Position numbers and translations under genes: made by a program. This document shows positions 1 to 5,832 of a stretch of DNA of 5,832 nucleotides, one piece after another; the stretch's first letter is position 1; each line of letters opens with the position of its first letter. Location of the stretch: positions 1 to 5,832 of the forward strand of contig CAMAQR010000121.1 in the NCBI GenBank assembly GCA_945860375.1. The letters are read 5' to 3'. The DNA comes from Pseudorhodobacter antarcticus (GTDB lineage Bacteria > Pseudomonadota > Alphaproteobacteria > Rhodobacterales > Rhodobacteraceae). A model generated the notes under the pieces. That model saw only the letters and a list, made by a program, of their open reading frames with translations. It had not been told where the DNA came from and did not search any database.

Positions 1-1
1 C

Positions 2-763
2 GTGATCAGCTTCTGGACACGCGCGGGCATCGGCTTCGATACCACGCCCTCGCTAGCCAACTACGCGCGCGTAGTGAACGAGCCGATGTTCAGAATTCTT
101 TTGGCCCGCAGCTTCTGGATGTCCGGTATTGCGACCGTCGCGACCATCGCGATCTGCTACCCGATGGCGTATTTTGTGGCGTTCCATGTTCACCGTAACA
201 AGATGTTCTGGTTGATCTTGATCACACTCCCCTTCTGGATCAGCTACTTGCTGCGCGTGTTCGCCTGGCGGGTGATCCTGGGTTATGAGGGCGTAATCAA
301 TTCATCGCTGGTCTGGCTGGGCTGGATCAAGGCGCCGCTCGAGTTCCTGCTTTACAGCCCAACCGCCGTGATCATCACGCTGACCCATGCCTGGGCGGCC
401 TTTGCCATCCTGCCGCTTTACGTCTCGCTTGAAAAGATCGACAAGTCGCTCTTGGTCGCGGCGACCGATCTGGGTGACGGGCCGGTGGCGCGGTTCTTCC
501 GGATCACCTTGCCGCTGTCCATGCCAGGCGTGATCGCCGCAAGCTTTCTGATCTTCATTCCGACGACCGGCGACTACATTACGCCCGCCCTTCTGGGGGG
601 ACCGGACGGCATGATGATCGGCAATCTGATCCAGGCCCAGTTCGGCTCGATCAACAATTGGCCGATGGGGGCGACGCTTTCGATCATTCTGATGCTGTGG
701 ATCGCGGCGGTCGCTTTGGCGTTCCTTTACCTGACGCGCCTCGCGCAGGCACGGATCGCATGA
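2..763 (+). CDS. ABC transporter permease 1, PotB-like (5' truncated)
   Basis: Inner-membrane permease subunit of a spermidine/putrescine-type ABC importer. It should pair with the next gene to form the translocation channel. The visible 253 residues hold about five hydrophobic membrane segments (roughly residues 38-61, 68-90, 120-143, 173-193 and 222-247). The cytoplasmic EAA loop, which docks on the ATPase, lies at about 152-172 and reads AATDLGDGPVARFFRITLP, with the leading Glu of the consensus not kept. PotB-family proteins are usually nearer 280-310 residues with one more N-terminal helix. The GTG at position 2 is therefore probably an internal codon, and the true start lies before the window. 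The stop overlaps the next start (ATGA), which indicates an operon with translational coupling. The family call is firm. The transported substrate is unknown, since this family also carries solutes other than polyamines. Confidence 0.9.
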   Translation: MISFWTRAGIGFDTTPSLANYARVVNEPMFRILLARSFWMSGIATVATIAICYPMAYFVAFHVHRNKMFWLILITLPFWISYLLRVFAWRVILGYEGVINSSLVWLGWIKAPLEFLLYSPTAVIITLTHAWAAFAILPLYVSLEKIDKSLLVAATDLGDGPVARFFRITLPLSMPGVIAASFLIFIPTTGDYITPALLGGPDGMMIGNLIQAQFGSINNWPMGATLSIILMLWIAAVALAFLYLTRLAQARIA

Positions 764-1584
764 GCGCCCCCACCTTTCTCCGGCGGCCCAACCGCGTCCT
801 TTCCGTCTACGCGATCCTGTTTCTGGTGGCGCTGTACTTTCCCATCCTGCTGATCCCGCTCTTCAGCTTCAACGATTCCATCTATGTGCGCTTCCCGCTG
901 GAAGGCTTTACCACCGAGTGGTTCGGCCAGCTCTGGGATCGCCAGCCCGTGTGGGATTCGCTTTGGGCGAGCGTAAAGGTTGGTTTGCCAGTATCGATCC
1001 TCTCCACGACTTTGGGTGTTCTCGCTGCGCGATCGATCACGCGCGACCGGGTGCCGGGGCGAAGCGCGGTGGTGACCTTTATCATGCTGCCACTGGTGAT
1101 CCCAACGCTCATCTTCGGCGTGGCTCTGCTGGCGCTTCTCAGCCGGTTGGGGGTGCCCTTGTCGCTTTACACGGTGGCGTTCGGCCATCTGATTGTCTGC
1201 TTGCCCTTCTCGGTCGCTACGCTCTTGCCACGCTTCGAAGGGTTCGACCGCTCGCTTGAGCAAGCGTCGGCCGACTTGGGTGAAAACGGCTGGTGGACCT
1301 TCTGGCGGGTCACATTCCCGCTGGTGATGCCGGGCATCGTGGCCAGTTTGCTGCTGACCTTCACAATATCCTTCGATGAATTCATCATGGCCTTCTTCCT
1401 GTCGGGCAACGAGACCACGCTTCCGATCTACCTCTGGACGCAGCTGCGCTTTCCTCAGCAGTTCCCTTCGGTCCTTGCACTTGCGTCGCTGCTCATTCTG
1501 TTCTCCCTCCCGCTCATTCTGATCGGCATGTGGATCAGCCAGCTGGGCCTTCACGAAAACACAACCAAAGGAGCCAAGACGTGA
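760..1584 (+). CDS. ABC transporter permease 2, PotC-like
   Basis: Second membrane subunit of the same importer, 274 residues, a normal length for PotC-type permeases. The N-terminus has a membrane helix (about residues 13-37) followed by the FSFND stretch typical of PotC proteins. Further hydrophobic segments lie near 72-90, 103-127, 136-157, 189-212 and 245-266. The EAA loop, which contacts the ATPase, is at about 166-187 (EQASADLGENGWW followed by FWRVTFP). The start is ATG 760, which overlaps the TGA of the upstream permease. The frame stays open further upstream to 658, but that extension would lie inside the previous gene and encodes a non-hydrophobic stretch unlike the family. The 3' end overlaps the ATPase start by GTGA. 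Function follows from family and context. The substrate is not known. Confidence 0.92.
   Translation: MSAPTFLRRPNRVLSVYAILFLVALYFPILLIPLFSFNDSIYVRFPLEGFTTEWFGQLWDRQPVWDSLWASVKVGLPVSILSTTLGVLAARSITRDRVPGRSAVVTFIMLPLVIPTLIFGVALLALLSRLGVPLSLYTVAFGHLIVCLPFSVATLLPRFEGFDRSLEQASADLGENGWWTFWRVTFPLVMPGIVASLLLTFTISFDEFIMAFFLSGNETTLPIYLWTQLRFPQQFPSVLALASLLILFSLPLILIGMWISQLGLHENTTKGAKT
1567..1573 (+). promoter_or_regulatory. Ribosome binding site of the ATPase gene
   Basis: AAAGGAG lies inside the last codons of the upstream permease and 7 bases before GTG 1581. It supports that GTG, rather than the further upstream in-frame ATG at 1530, as the real start of the ATPase. Confidence 0.75.
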
Positions 1585-2678
1585 ACGGCAACGATGCCTA
1601 CATCTCGATCCGCAATGTCAGCAAGTTCTTTGGCACCTTCCAGGCAATCGACGACGTCTCGCTCGACATCGCGGGCGGTGAGTTCTTCTCGCTTCTGGGC
1701 GCATCGGGCAGCGGCAAGACGACGCTTCTCAGCATGCTTGCCGGGTTCGAGCCTGCGACGAGCGGCGATATCTTCATCGACGGGCAGTCGATGGACTCGG
1801 TGCCGCCGAACCACCGGCCGGTCAACACGGTCTTCCAGAACTATGCAATCTTCCCGCACCTGAACGTGCGCGACAACATCGCCTACGGCTTGCGCAAGGC
1901 GCAGCTGCCGCGCGCGAAGCGCTATGAGATGGTCGACGAGATGCTGGAGCTGATCAAGCTGCCCGGCTATGGCACGCGCAAGGCCCACGAGCTGTCCGGC
2001 GGCCAGCGCCAGCGCATCGCCTTGGCGCGCGCGCTGATCCTACGTCCCAAGGTGCTGCTTTTGGACGAACCGCTGGGGGCCCTCGACAAGCAGTTGCGCG
2101 AGCAGATGCAGCTGGAACTGCGGCTCTTGCAGCGCAAGGTCGGCATCACCTTTGTCTTCGTCACCCATGACCAGGAAGAGGCGCTCGCCCTCTCTGACCG
2201 GATTGCCGTAATGCAGAGTGGCCGGGTGTTGCAGGTCGATACCCCGGCGGGCCTTTACGAGTCGCCCAACTCGCGCGCTGTTGCCAGCTTTATCGGCAAC
2301 ATGAACTTTTTCCCGGGCAAGCTACGCCGCAATGGCACCGCAGGAGCTGTCGTTGAAACCGAAGGGTTGGGGAGCATCCAGTTGCCGGACGCACCGGGCG
2401 GCCAGCCGGACGGCGCGCGGGTGCAGGTGGCCTTGCGGCCAGAGAAGTTCGATCTTTCGGCCACGAAGCCTGACGACCGTCCTTCGGTGGAAGGGCGTCT
2501 GGCCAATGCCGCCTACATGGGCGAGCGGAGCCATTTCTACATCGCCATCGATGGCCGGGAGGAGCCGGTTGCCGTCTCGGCCCAGAACCGTCTCCGCTTT
2601 GGGGCCCCACCCGGCAGCGAGGGGAAGCTCTGGCTTAGCTGGTCCGCCGACGCCGTAGTCGTCCTGGACGCAGAATGA
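1581..2678 (+). CDS. ABC transporter ATP-binding protein, PotA-like
   Basis: Cytoplasmic ATPase that powers the importer, 365 residues from GTG 1581. All nucleotide-binding motifs are intact: Walker A GASGSGKT (40-47), Q-loop around VFQNY (84-88), signature LSGGQ (138-142), Walker B VLLLDEP (158-164), D-loop GALD (166-169) and switch His in THDQEEAL (His196). The C-terminal part from about residue 270 fits a TOBE-type regulatory domain, with the conserved LRPEK at 285-289. That is the architecture of PotA, UgpC and MalK-like importer ATPases. The start is chosen for its well-spaced AAAGGAG and its GTGA overlap with the permease stop. An upstream ATG at 1530 would add 17 polar residues that overlap permease 2. 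The gene is named by family only, because polyamine specificity is not shown. Confidence 0.94.
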   Translation: MNGNDAYISIRNVSKFFGTFQAIDDVSLDIAGGEFFSLLGASGSGKTTLLSMLAGFEPATSGDIFIDGQSMDSVPPNHRPVNTVFQNYAIFPHLNVRDNIAYGLRKAQLPRAKRYEMVDEMLELIKLPGYGTRKAHELSGGQRQRIALARALILRPKVLLLDEPLGALDKQLREQMQLELRLLQRKVGITFVFVTHDQEEALALSDRIAVMQSGRVLQVDTPAGLYESPNSRAVASFIGNMNFFPGKLRRNGTAGAVVETEGLGSIQLPDAPGGQPDGARVQVALRPEKFDLSATKPDDRPSVEGRLANAAYMGERSHFYIAIDGREEPVAVSAQNRLRFGAPPGSEGKLWLSWSADAVVVLDAE

Positions 2679-2784
2679 CAGCGCGGTCTGTTTCTACCCT
2701 TCACCCACCCATGGCCTTGCGCCTTCGTGGATGATGCACATGCAGCCTAACAAATAAGAAACCAACGATAGGAGGAAATCGGAA
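2679..2784 (+). promoter_or_regulatory. Leader between ATPase and binding-protein genes
   Basis: This 106-base gap is the only sizeable break within the transporter genes. No convincing -35/-10 pair or terminator hairpin was found. The last 36 bases are A-rich and look unstructured (about 2749-2784), and they carry a perfect AGGAGG at 2770-2775, 9 bases before ATG 2785. This suggests strong translation of the binding protein, which is usually needed in excess over the membrane subunits. A 7-codon ORF (2711-2734) is present but is probably chance. Confidence 0.5.
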
Positions 2785-3912
2785 ATGGACGTCAAAGACC
2801 AGCTTCACGCGGTAAACGAAGGAAAACTCAGCCGCCGCGCCTTCAACACGTCGCTCATTGCGGCAGGGGTCGGCCTTTTGGGCACGACCCTGCCAGGCCA
2901 GCGGGCCCGGGCGCAATCGACCGGCAAGGGCACATTCTTCACCTATGGCGGCTACGACATCCCGGAGCTTTATGTGCCCTTCAAGGCAAAGCACGGCGAA
3001 TTACCGGATCTCGTGCCATTCGCCAATTCCGACGAAGCGATTACCAAACTTCGCGCCGGGTTCGTGGCGGATGTGACCCATCCCTGCAATTCGAACCTCC
3101 CTCGCTGGGTCGGTTTGGATCTTTTCCAGTCAGTCGATACCGACCGTCTGTCGAACTGGCCCGATGTCATGCCCGAACTCGTGGCCCTGGAAGGCAACAA
3201 GGCACCGGATGGCAGGCCGTGGCTTATTCCCTTCGACTGGGGGCAGACCTCGATCACCTATCGCACCGACCTTTTCGATCTTGAGGGCAAGCCAGAAAGC
3301 CTGGATATGCTGTGGGACCCGCGCTACAGCGGGCGCATCGGGGTGTTTGCGTCAGGTGCCGAAACCTGGTGGATCGGGGCGATCAAGGCCGGAATCCCCT
3401 TTGCCGATATCGGGACTGACGCCGCTTTCGACGCAATCGCCGCCGTGCTGCGCGAACAGCGTCCGCTGGTGCGCACCTATACCGACGACACCGCTGCACT
3501 GGAACAGGCGCTGGCCTCGGGCGAACTGGTGGCGGCGATGACCTGGAATTCCTCGGCCGCAGCGCTGAAAGCCCAAGGAGTGCCGGTCGCCTTTGCAAAC
3601 CCGAAGGAGGGCGCGCTGACCTGGGTCTGTGGTGCCGCCATCCTGAAAACAGCGCCAAATGTGGACCGCGCCTATGACATCATCGATTCGCTGCTAAGCG
3701 TCGAGTCGGGCAAGTTCATGATCGGCAACTACGGGTACGGCCATTCCAACCGCCGCTCTTTCGAAGAGTTCGATGATGCAACCCTTGCCGGTCTGGGTCT
3801 GAGCCGGAACCCTGCCGAAGTCCTCATGGCGGGGAAATTCCAGACACCGGTCTCGCAGGACTGGCAGAACCGCATGAATGAAACGTGGGAAGCGGTCAAG
3901 GCGGGCTTCTGA
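2785..3912 (+). CDS. Periplasmic solute-binding protein, PotD-like, Tat signal
   Basis: Substrate-capturing subunit of the importer, 375 residues, a usual length for the PotD/PotF-type family. The N-terminus has a twin-arginine signal: SRRAFN (16-21), a hydrophobic stretch (about 22-36) and a likely signal peptidase site after ARA (41-43). The protein would therefore be exported folded to the periplasm. The mature part begins with the KGTFFTYGGYDIPELYVPF segment seen at the first strand of such proteins. The hinge-region motif IPFDWGQTSITY starts at residue 148 and corresponds to the P-Y/F-x-W-G-x-x-x-I-x-Y block of PotD relatives. It is followed by the LWDPRYSGRIGVF block. Several Trp and Tyr residues (for example the WW pair after GAET) could build an aromatic cage for a cationic ligand, but this is inference. 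ATG 2785 has an AGGAGG 9 bases upstream. Confidence 0.92.
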   Translation: MDVKDQLHAVNEGKLSRRAFNTSLIAAGVGLLGTTLPGQRARAQSTGKGTFFTYGGYDIPELYVPFKAKHGELPDLVPFANSDEAITKLRAGFVADVTHPCNSNLPRWVGLDLFQSVDTDRLSNWPDVMPELVALEGNKAPDGRPWLIPFDWGQTSITYRTDLFDLEGKPESLDMLWDPRYSGRIGVFASGAETWWIGAIKAGIPFADIGTDAAFDAIAAVLREQRPLVRTYTDDTAALEQALASGELVAAMTWNSSAAALKAQGVPVAFANPKEGALTWVCGAAILKTAPNVDRAYDIIDSLLSVESGKFMIGNYGYGHSNRRSFEEFDDATLAGLGLSRNPAEVLMAGKFQTPVSQDWQNRMNETWEAVKAGF

Positions 3913-3951
3913 TCCACAGTGCGCCGCTTGACCCTTGAATACAGATCACGT

Positions 3952-3990
3952 TGCGCCGGGGCCAAAAGCTTCGGCGCAGACCCCGGGGTC
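3952..3990 (+). terminator. GC-rich hairpin and palindrome after the transporter genes
   Basis: Forty bases after the binding-protein stop, TGCGCCG (3952-3958) pairs perfectly with CGGCGCA (3972-3978) across a 13-base loop. It is followed at once by the perfect 12-base palindrome GACCCCGGGGTC (3979-3990). The position suits a transcription end or a 3' mRNA-stabilising structure for the transporter operon. There is no T-run after either element, so a standard Rho-independent terminator is not demonstrated. Confidence 0.35.
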
Positions 3991-4060
3991 CCGCAAAGGG
4001 TCCTCGGCAAAGCAATGGTGCCTTGCGGCGACCGACTGCCATGACTGTCGTGAACTTCTG

Positions 4061-4102
4061 CATTGCAAGCTGATGCCGTGGTATTGCAAGTTTATGCGCA
4101 GG
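4061..4102 (+). promoter_or_regulatory. Two 21-base direct repeats, candidate operator
   Basis: Two adjacent 21-base units (4061-4081 and 4082-4102) match at 15 of 21 positions. Both share ATTGCAAG at unit positions 2-9, then ATGC at 13-16 and GG at 20-21. The TTGCAA core of each is itself palindromic. A 21-base period puts both copies on the same face of the helix, as expected for cooperative binding by a regulator. They end 77 bases before the oxygenase start. No clear -35/-10 promoter could be placed around them, so their relation to a transcription start is unknown. Confidence 0.4.
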
Positions 4103-4169
4103 CGTCTGCCCAACGGCTGTCCCTTGCTGAACCCCCCGCGTCATCGCACCACCCAACCCCGCACGTCAT

Positions 4170-4174
4170 GAGGT
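4170..4174 (+). promoter_or_regulatory. Ribosome binding site of the oxygenase gene
   Basis: GAGGT sits 5 bases before ATG 4180. It overlaps the alternative in-frame ATG at 4168, which has no comparable site. It therefore decides the start in favour of 4180. Confidence 0.6.
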
Positions 4175-4179
4175 CTACC

Positions 4180-5340
4180 ATGTTGCATACCGGCTCCGTT
4201 CACCCCGACTCCCCGCTTCTGAACCGCTGCCCGCCCACCCTGCCGCGCGAAGCCTACCGCGACCCCGCCTGGTACGCCGCAGAGGTGGAACATGTATGGA
4301 AGACATCCTGGGTAAATGTGGGTCGGCGGGCAGATCTGCCGCCGGGAACCATCCGGCCCATCGAGCTTGCAGGCCAGCGGCTGATCCTTGTGCATGACGA
4401 CGCGGGCCAGATCCGCGCCTTCCACAACACCTGCCGCCATCGCGGCGCCGAGCTTTGCGCCGCTGAAGGGTCGCTGCGCGGGGGTCGCATCACCTGCCCC
4501 TATCATCAATGGACCTATGACGCACAAGGTCGGCTGATTTCCACAGCCTTCGGCACGCCCACCAGCGAATTCCGGAAAGAAGAGCACGGTCTTTTCCCGG
4601 TCCATCTGCACGACTGGCGCGGCTTTCTGTTCGTCTGTCTGTCGGATACCCCACCGGATTTCACACAAGCCTCGATCCCGGAGCTTTCGAAGCTGGCGAA
4701 CTGGCCGCTGGAAAGGCTGGTATCGGCGCACCGCAGGGAATGGGACATGGCCTGCAACTGGAAGATCTTCTGGGAAAACTTCAACGAATGCCTGCACTGC
4801 CCCGGCGTGCATCCCAACCTTTCAAAGCGCGTGCCAGCCTTCGCGCGCGGCATCAACGCACCGAACGAGGCCGTGGACTGGACGCCGGATACCCCGCACG
4901 TCCCGTCCCTGAGCGAGGGGGCACGCACCTGGACCGTCAACGGCAAACCCTGCGGGCCGGAGTTTCCGGACCTGACCGAGGCCGAGCGCGCCGAGAGTGC
5001 AGGCTTTCTGACCTTCTACCCCACATGCTATATCTCCGCGCAGGTGGATTTCCTGCGCGTGGGCACACTCAAGCCGCTCGGGCCGGAACGGACCCTGCTG
5101 ACCGTCGACTGGCTGGTTGCGCCCGAAACTCTGGCCGCTGCGGACTTCGATCTGGCCAATCTGGTGGATTTCGCGGCTGAGGTTGTCGATGAGGACGCCA
5201 TGGCTTGCGAGATGAACCAGCGTGGTCTGGTCTCGGACCGCTTCCGTGCCGGTACGCTGATGCCGCAGGAATTCGAAATTGCCTATTTCCACGCCTGGCT
5301 GCGCGCGCGCCTGCCCGAAGGCCTTGAGATGTCGAAATGA
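4180..5340 (+). CDS. Rieske [2Fe-2S] non-heme iron oxygenase, alpha subunit
   Basis: Cytoplasmic oxygenase of 386 residues. It would use O2 and electrons from a separate reductase to hydroxylate or demethylate its substrate. The N-terminal Rieske domain carries Cys85-x-His87 (CRHRGAELC) and Cys106-x2-His109 (CPYHQW), the four cluster ligands. The catalytic domain has NWKIFWENFNECLHCPGVH, giving His206 and His211 as iron ligands, and a later EDxxxCExxQRG block whose Asp339 is the likely third ligand. Glu203 occupies the bridging position between the two metal sites, which is Asp in ring-hydroxylating dioxygenases. Glu there is known from the carnitine oxygenase CntA, and the overall layout resembles enzymes of quaternary and N-methylated amines (GbcA, CntA, stachydrine demethylase). 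Substrate is inferred only. The start is ATG 4180. The frame is open back to TTG 4063, but that region holds the 21-base repeats and encodes nothing family-like. Confidence 0.93.
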   Translation: MLHTGSVHPDSPLLNRCPPTLPREAYRDPAWYAAEVEHVWKTSWVNVGRRADLPPGTIRPIELAGQRLILVHDDAGQIRAFHNTCRHRGAELCAAEGSLRGGRITCPYHQWTYDAQGRLISTAFGTPTSEFRKEEHGLFPVHLHDWRGFLFVCLSDTPPDFTQASIPELSKLANWPLERLVSAHRREWDMACNWKIFWENFNECLHCPGVHPNLSKRVPAFARGINAPNEAVDWTPDTPHVPSLSEGARTWTVNGKPCGPEFPDLTEAERAESAGFLTFYPTCYISAQVDFLRVGTLKPLGPERTLLTVDWLVAPETLAAADFDLANLVDFAAEVVDEDAMACEMNQRGLVSDRFRAGTLMPQEFEIAYFHAWLRARLPEGLEMSK

Positions 5341-5384
5341 GCGCGCTCCAAGTCACCCCGCTGCACCCCGACAGGCGCAAGTGA
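5337..5384 (+). CDS. Possible 15-codon ORF overlapping the oxygenase stop
   Basis: The oxygenase ends in ATGA, the same coupling arrangement used between the transporter genes. The ATG opens a 15-codon frame (MSALQVTPLHPDRRK) ending in TGA at 5382-5384. It could be a translated leader peptide, the remnant of a gene truncated by frameshift, or chance. No strong ribosome binding site precedes it, and the peptide shows no family signature or run of a single regulatory amino acid. Confidence 0.2.
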   Translation: MSALQVTPLHPDRRK

Positions 5385-5408
5385 TCGGTCCGGGGGCTGT
5401 TGCCGGAA

Positions 5409-5457
5409 AGGCAAAGGGCGTGTGCAAGCCGTGCGATCGCCGGGCTGTCCTTTGCCT
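5409..5457 (+). repeat. Nested inverted repeats before the dehydrogenase gene
   Basis: AGGCAAAGG (5409-5417) is the exact reverse complement of CCTTTGCCT (5449-5457). Allowing wobble pairs the RNA stem can extend three pairs inward. Inside lies a 20-base dyad, 5427-5446, of form AGCC-N2-GCGATCGC-N2-GGCT, symmetric at 16 of 20 positions. The structure ends 16 bases before the GTG start. No T-run follows, so a simple terminator is unlikely. It could be a regulator binding site or an RNA structure affecting transcription or translation of the next gene. Confidence 0.4.
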
Positions 5458-5473
5458 GCAGGGTCGGTAACAG

Positions 5474-5832
5474 GTGCTATCGCGCTATCTTGCATTGGAT
5501 GACTTCGATCCTGCGGCAAAGCGGATCCTCCCGCGCTGCATCTATGGCTATATCGCTGGCGGATCAGAGACCTGCACCACGCTGAACGGCAATCGGACAG
5601 CCTTTGACAGCTATCGGTTTGTTCCCCGTGTCCTGACCGACACCTCGGTGCGCAGCCAGCAGACAGAGCTTTTCGGGCGGTCCATTGCCGCCCCGTTCGG
5701 CATTGCACCGATGGGTGCTGTCAACATCGCGGCCCGTGGGGGGGACATCGCACTTGCCGTGGCGGCCGAAAGCGCCGGTATACCTTTCATCCTGTCCGCC
5801 GCCGCCCTGACGCCGATGGAGAAGATCATCGA
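5474..5832 (+). CDS. FMN-dependent alpha-hydroxy acid dehydrogenase/oxidase (3' truncated)
   Basis: First 119 codons of a protein of the glycolate oxidase, L-lactate dehydrogenase (LldD) and mandelate dehydrogenase family. These flavoenzymes oxidise L-2-hydroxy acids to 2-oxo acids. Recognisable blocks in order are DDFDPAAKRILP (9-20), IYGYIAGGSE (23-32), the NRTAFDSYRFVPRVL stretch (40-54), LFGRSIAAPFGIAPMG (66-81) and the ALAVAAESAGIPFILSAAA helix-strand (93-111). Tyr26 aligns with the substrate-binding Tyr24 of spinach glycolate oxidase. The catalytic His and the C-terminal FMN phosphate-binding segments lie beyond the window. GTG 5474 is the first available start, because an in-frame TAA sits at 5468-5470. 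A weak AGGG (5460-5463) lies 10 bases upstream. The substrate, and whether it acts as oxidase or dehydrogenase, cannot be told. The gene runs in the same direction as the oxygenase and may share its transcript. Confidence 0.88.
   Translation, partial: MLSRYLALDDFDPAAKRILPRCIYGYIAGGSETCTTLNGNRTAFDSYRFVPRVLTDTSVRSQQTELFGRSIAAPFGIAPMGAVNIAARGGDIALAVAAESAGIPFILSAAALTPMEKII

Noticed and set aside
727..1554. Long minus-strand open frame (275 codons) opposite permease 2
   Set aside because: It is highly charged, low in hydrophobic residues, has no recognisable domain, and lies fully opposite a well-supported membrane protein gene. It is a shadow of GC-rich codon use.
2711..2734. Seven-codon ORF in the leader of the binding-protein gene
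   Set aside because: No ribosome binding site and no regulatory codon pattern. Such short frames are expected by chance.
3928..3956. TTGACC at 3928-3933 as a -35 element for the oxygenase
   Set aside because: No acceptable -10 hexamer lies 16-18 bases downstream, and the site would be about 250 bases from the start and before the hairpin.
4006..4012. GGCAAAG shared with the inverted repeat arm at 5410-5416
   Set aside because: A single 7-base match in two short gaps is likely by chance. No longer shared context was found.
3935..4171. A 78-codon Cys-rich open frame in the gap between transporter and oxygenase
   Set aside because: No ribosome binding site, no domain, composition looks like translated non-coding sequence, and it runs through the hairpin and repeats.
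4063..4179. N-terminal extension of the oxygenase from TTG 4063 or ATG 4168
   Set aside because: The extra residues do not resemble the family N-terminus and the DNA carries the 21-base repeats. Only ATG 4180 has a well-placed GAGGT.

Overview
The window is a stretch of high-GC, densely packed bacterial DNA on the + strand. It reads as an uptake-and-catabolism locus of an alphaproteobacterium, most likely Rhodobacterales or a relative. That assignment is inferred from GC-rich codon use, overlapping stop/start junctions, the Tat-exported binding protein and the gene combination. No rRNA or other phylogenetic marker is present.

Layout. Positions 2-3912 encode a complete PotABCD-type ABC importer except for the missing 5' end of the first gene: permease 1 (2-763, truncated), permease 2 (760-1584), ATPase (1581-2678) and Tat-secreted solute-binding protein (2785-3912). 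The first three genes are joined by ATGA and GTGA overlaps. The binding protein sits 106 bases downstream with its own strong ribosome binding site. A 267-base gap (3913-4179) follows. It holds a GC-rich hairpin and palindrome just after the transporter, then a pair of 21-base imperfect direct repeats about 80-120 bases before the next start codon, a plausible operator. Next come a Rieske-type non-heme iron oxygenase (4180-5340) and a 133-base gap (5341-5473) with a 15-codon overlapping ORF and nested inverted repeats. Last is the first third of an FMN-dependent alpha-hydroxy acid dehydrogenase/oxidase (5474 to the window end).

How the genes may work together (inference). The importer would bring in a small organic solute. 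The Rieske enzyme resembles the subgroup that acts on quaternary or N-methylated amines, such as betaine, carnitine or stachydrine. It would start breakdown by N-demethylation or C-N cleavage, and the FMN enzyme would oxidise a 2-hydroxy acid made in the pathway. The substrate cannot be read from the sequence. The reductase that the Rieske enzyme needs is not in the window. Nothing here is clearly a new system. The most interesting points are the unassigned pathway, the repeat operator and the structured gap before the dehydrogenase. No mobile element, CRISPR array, tRNA or rRNA was seen.
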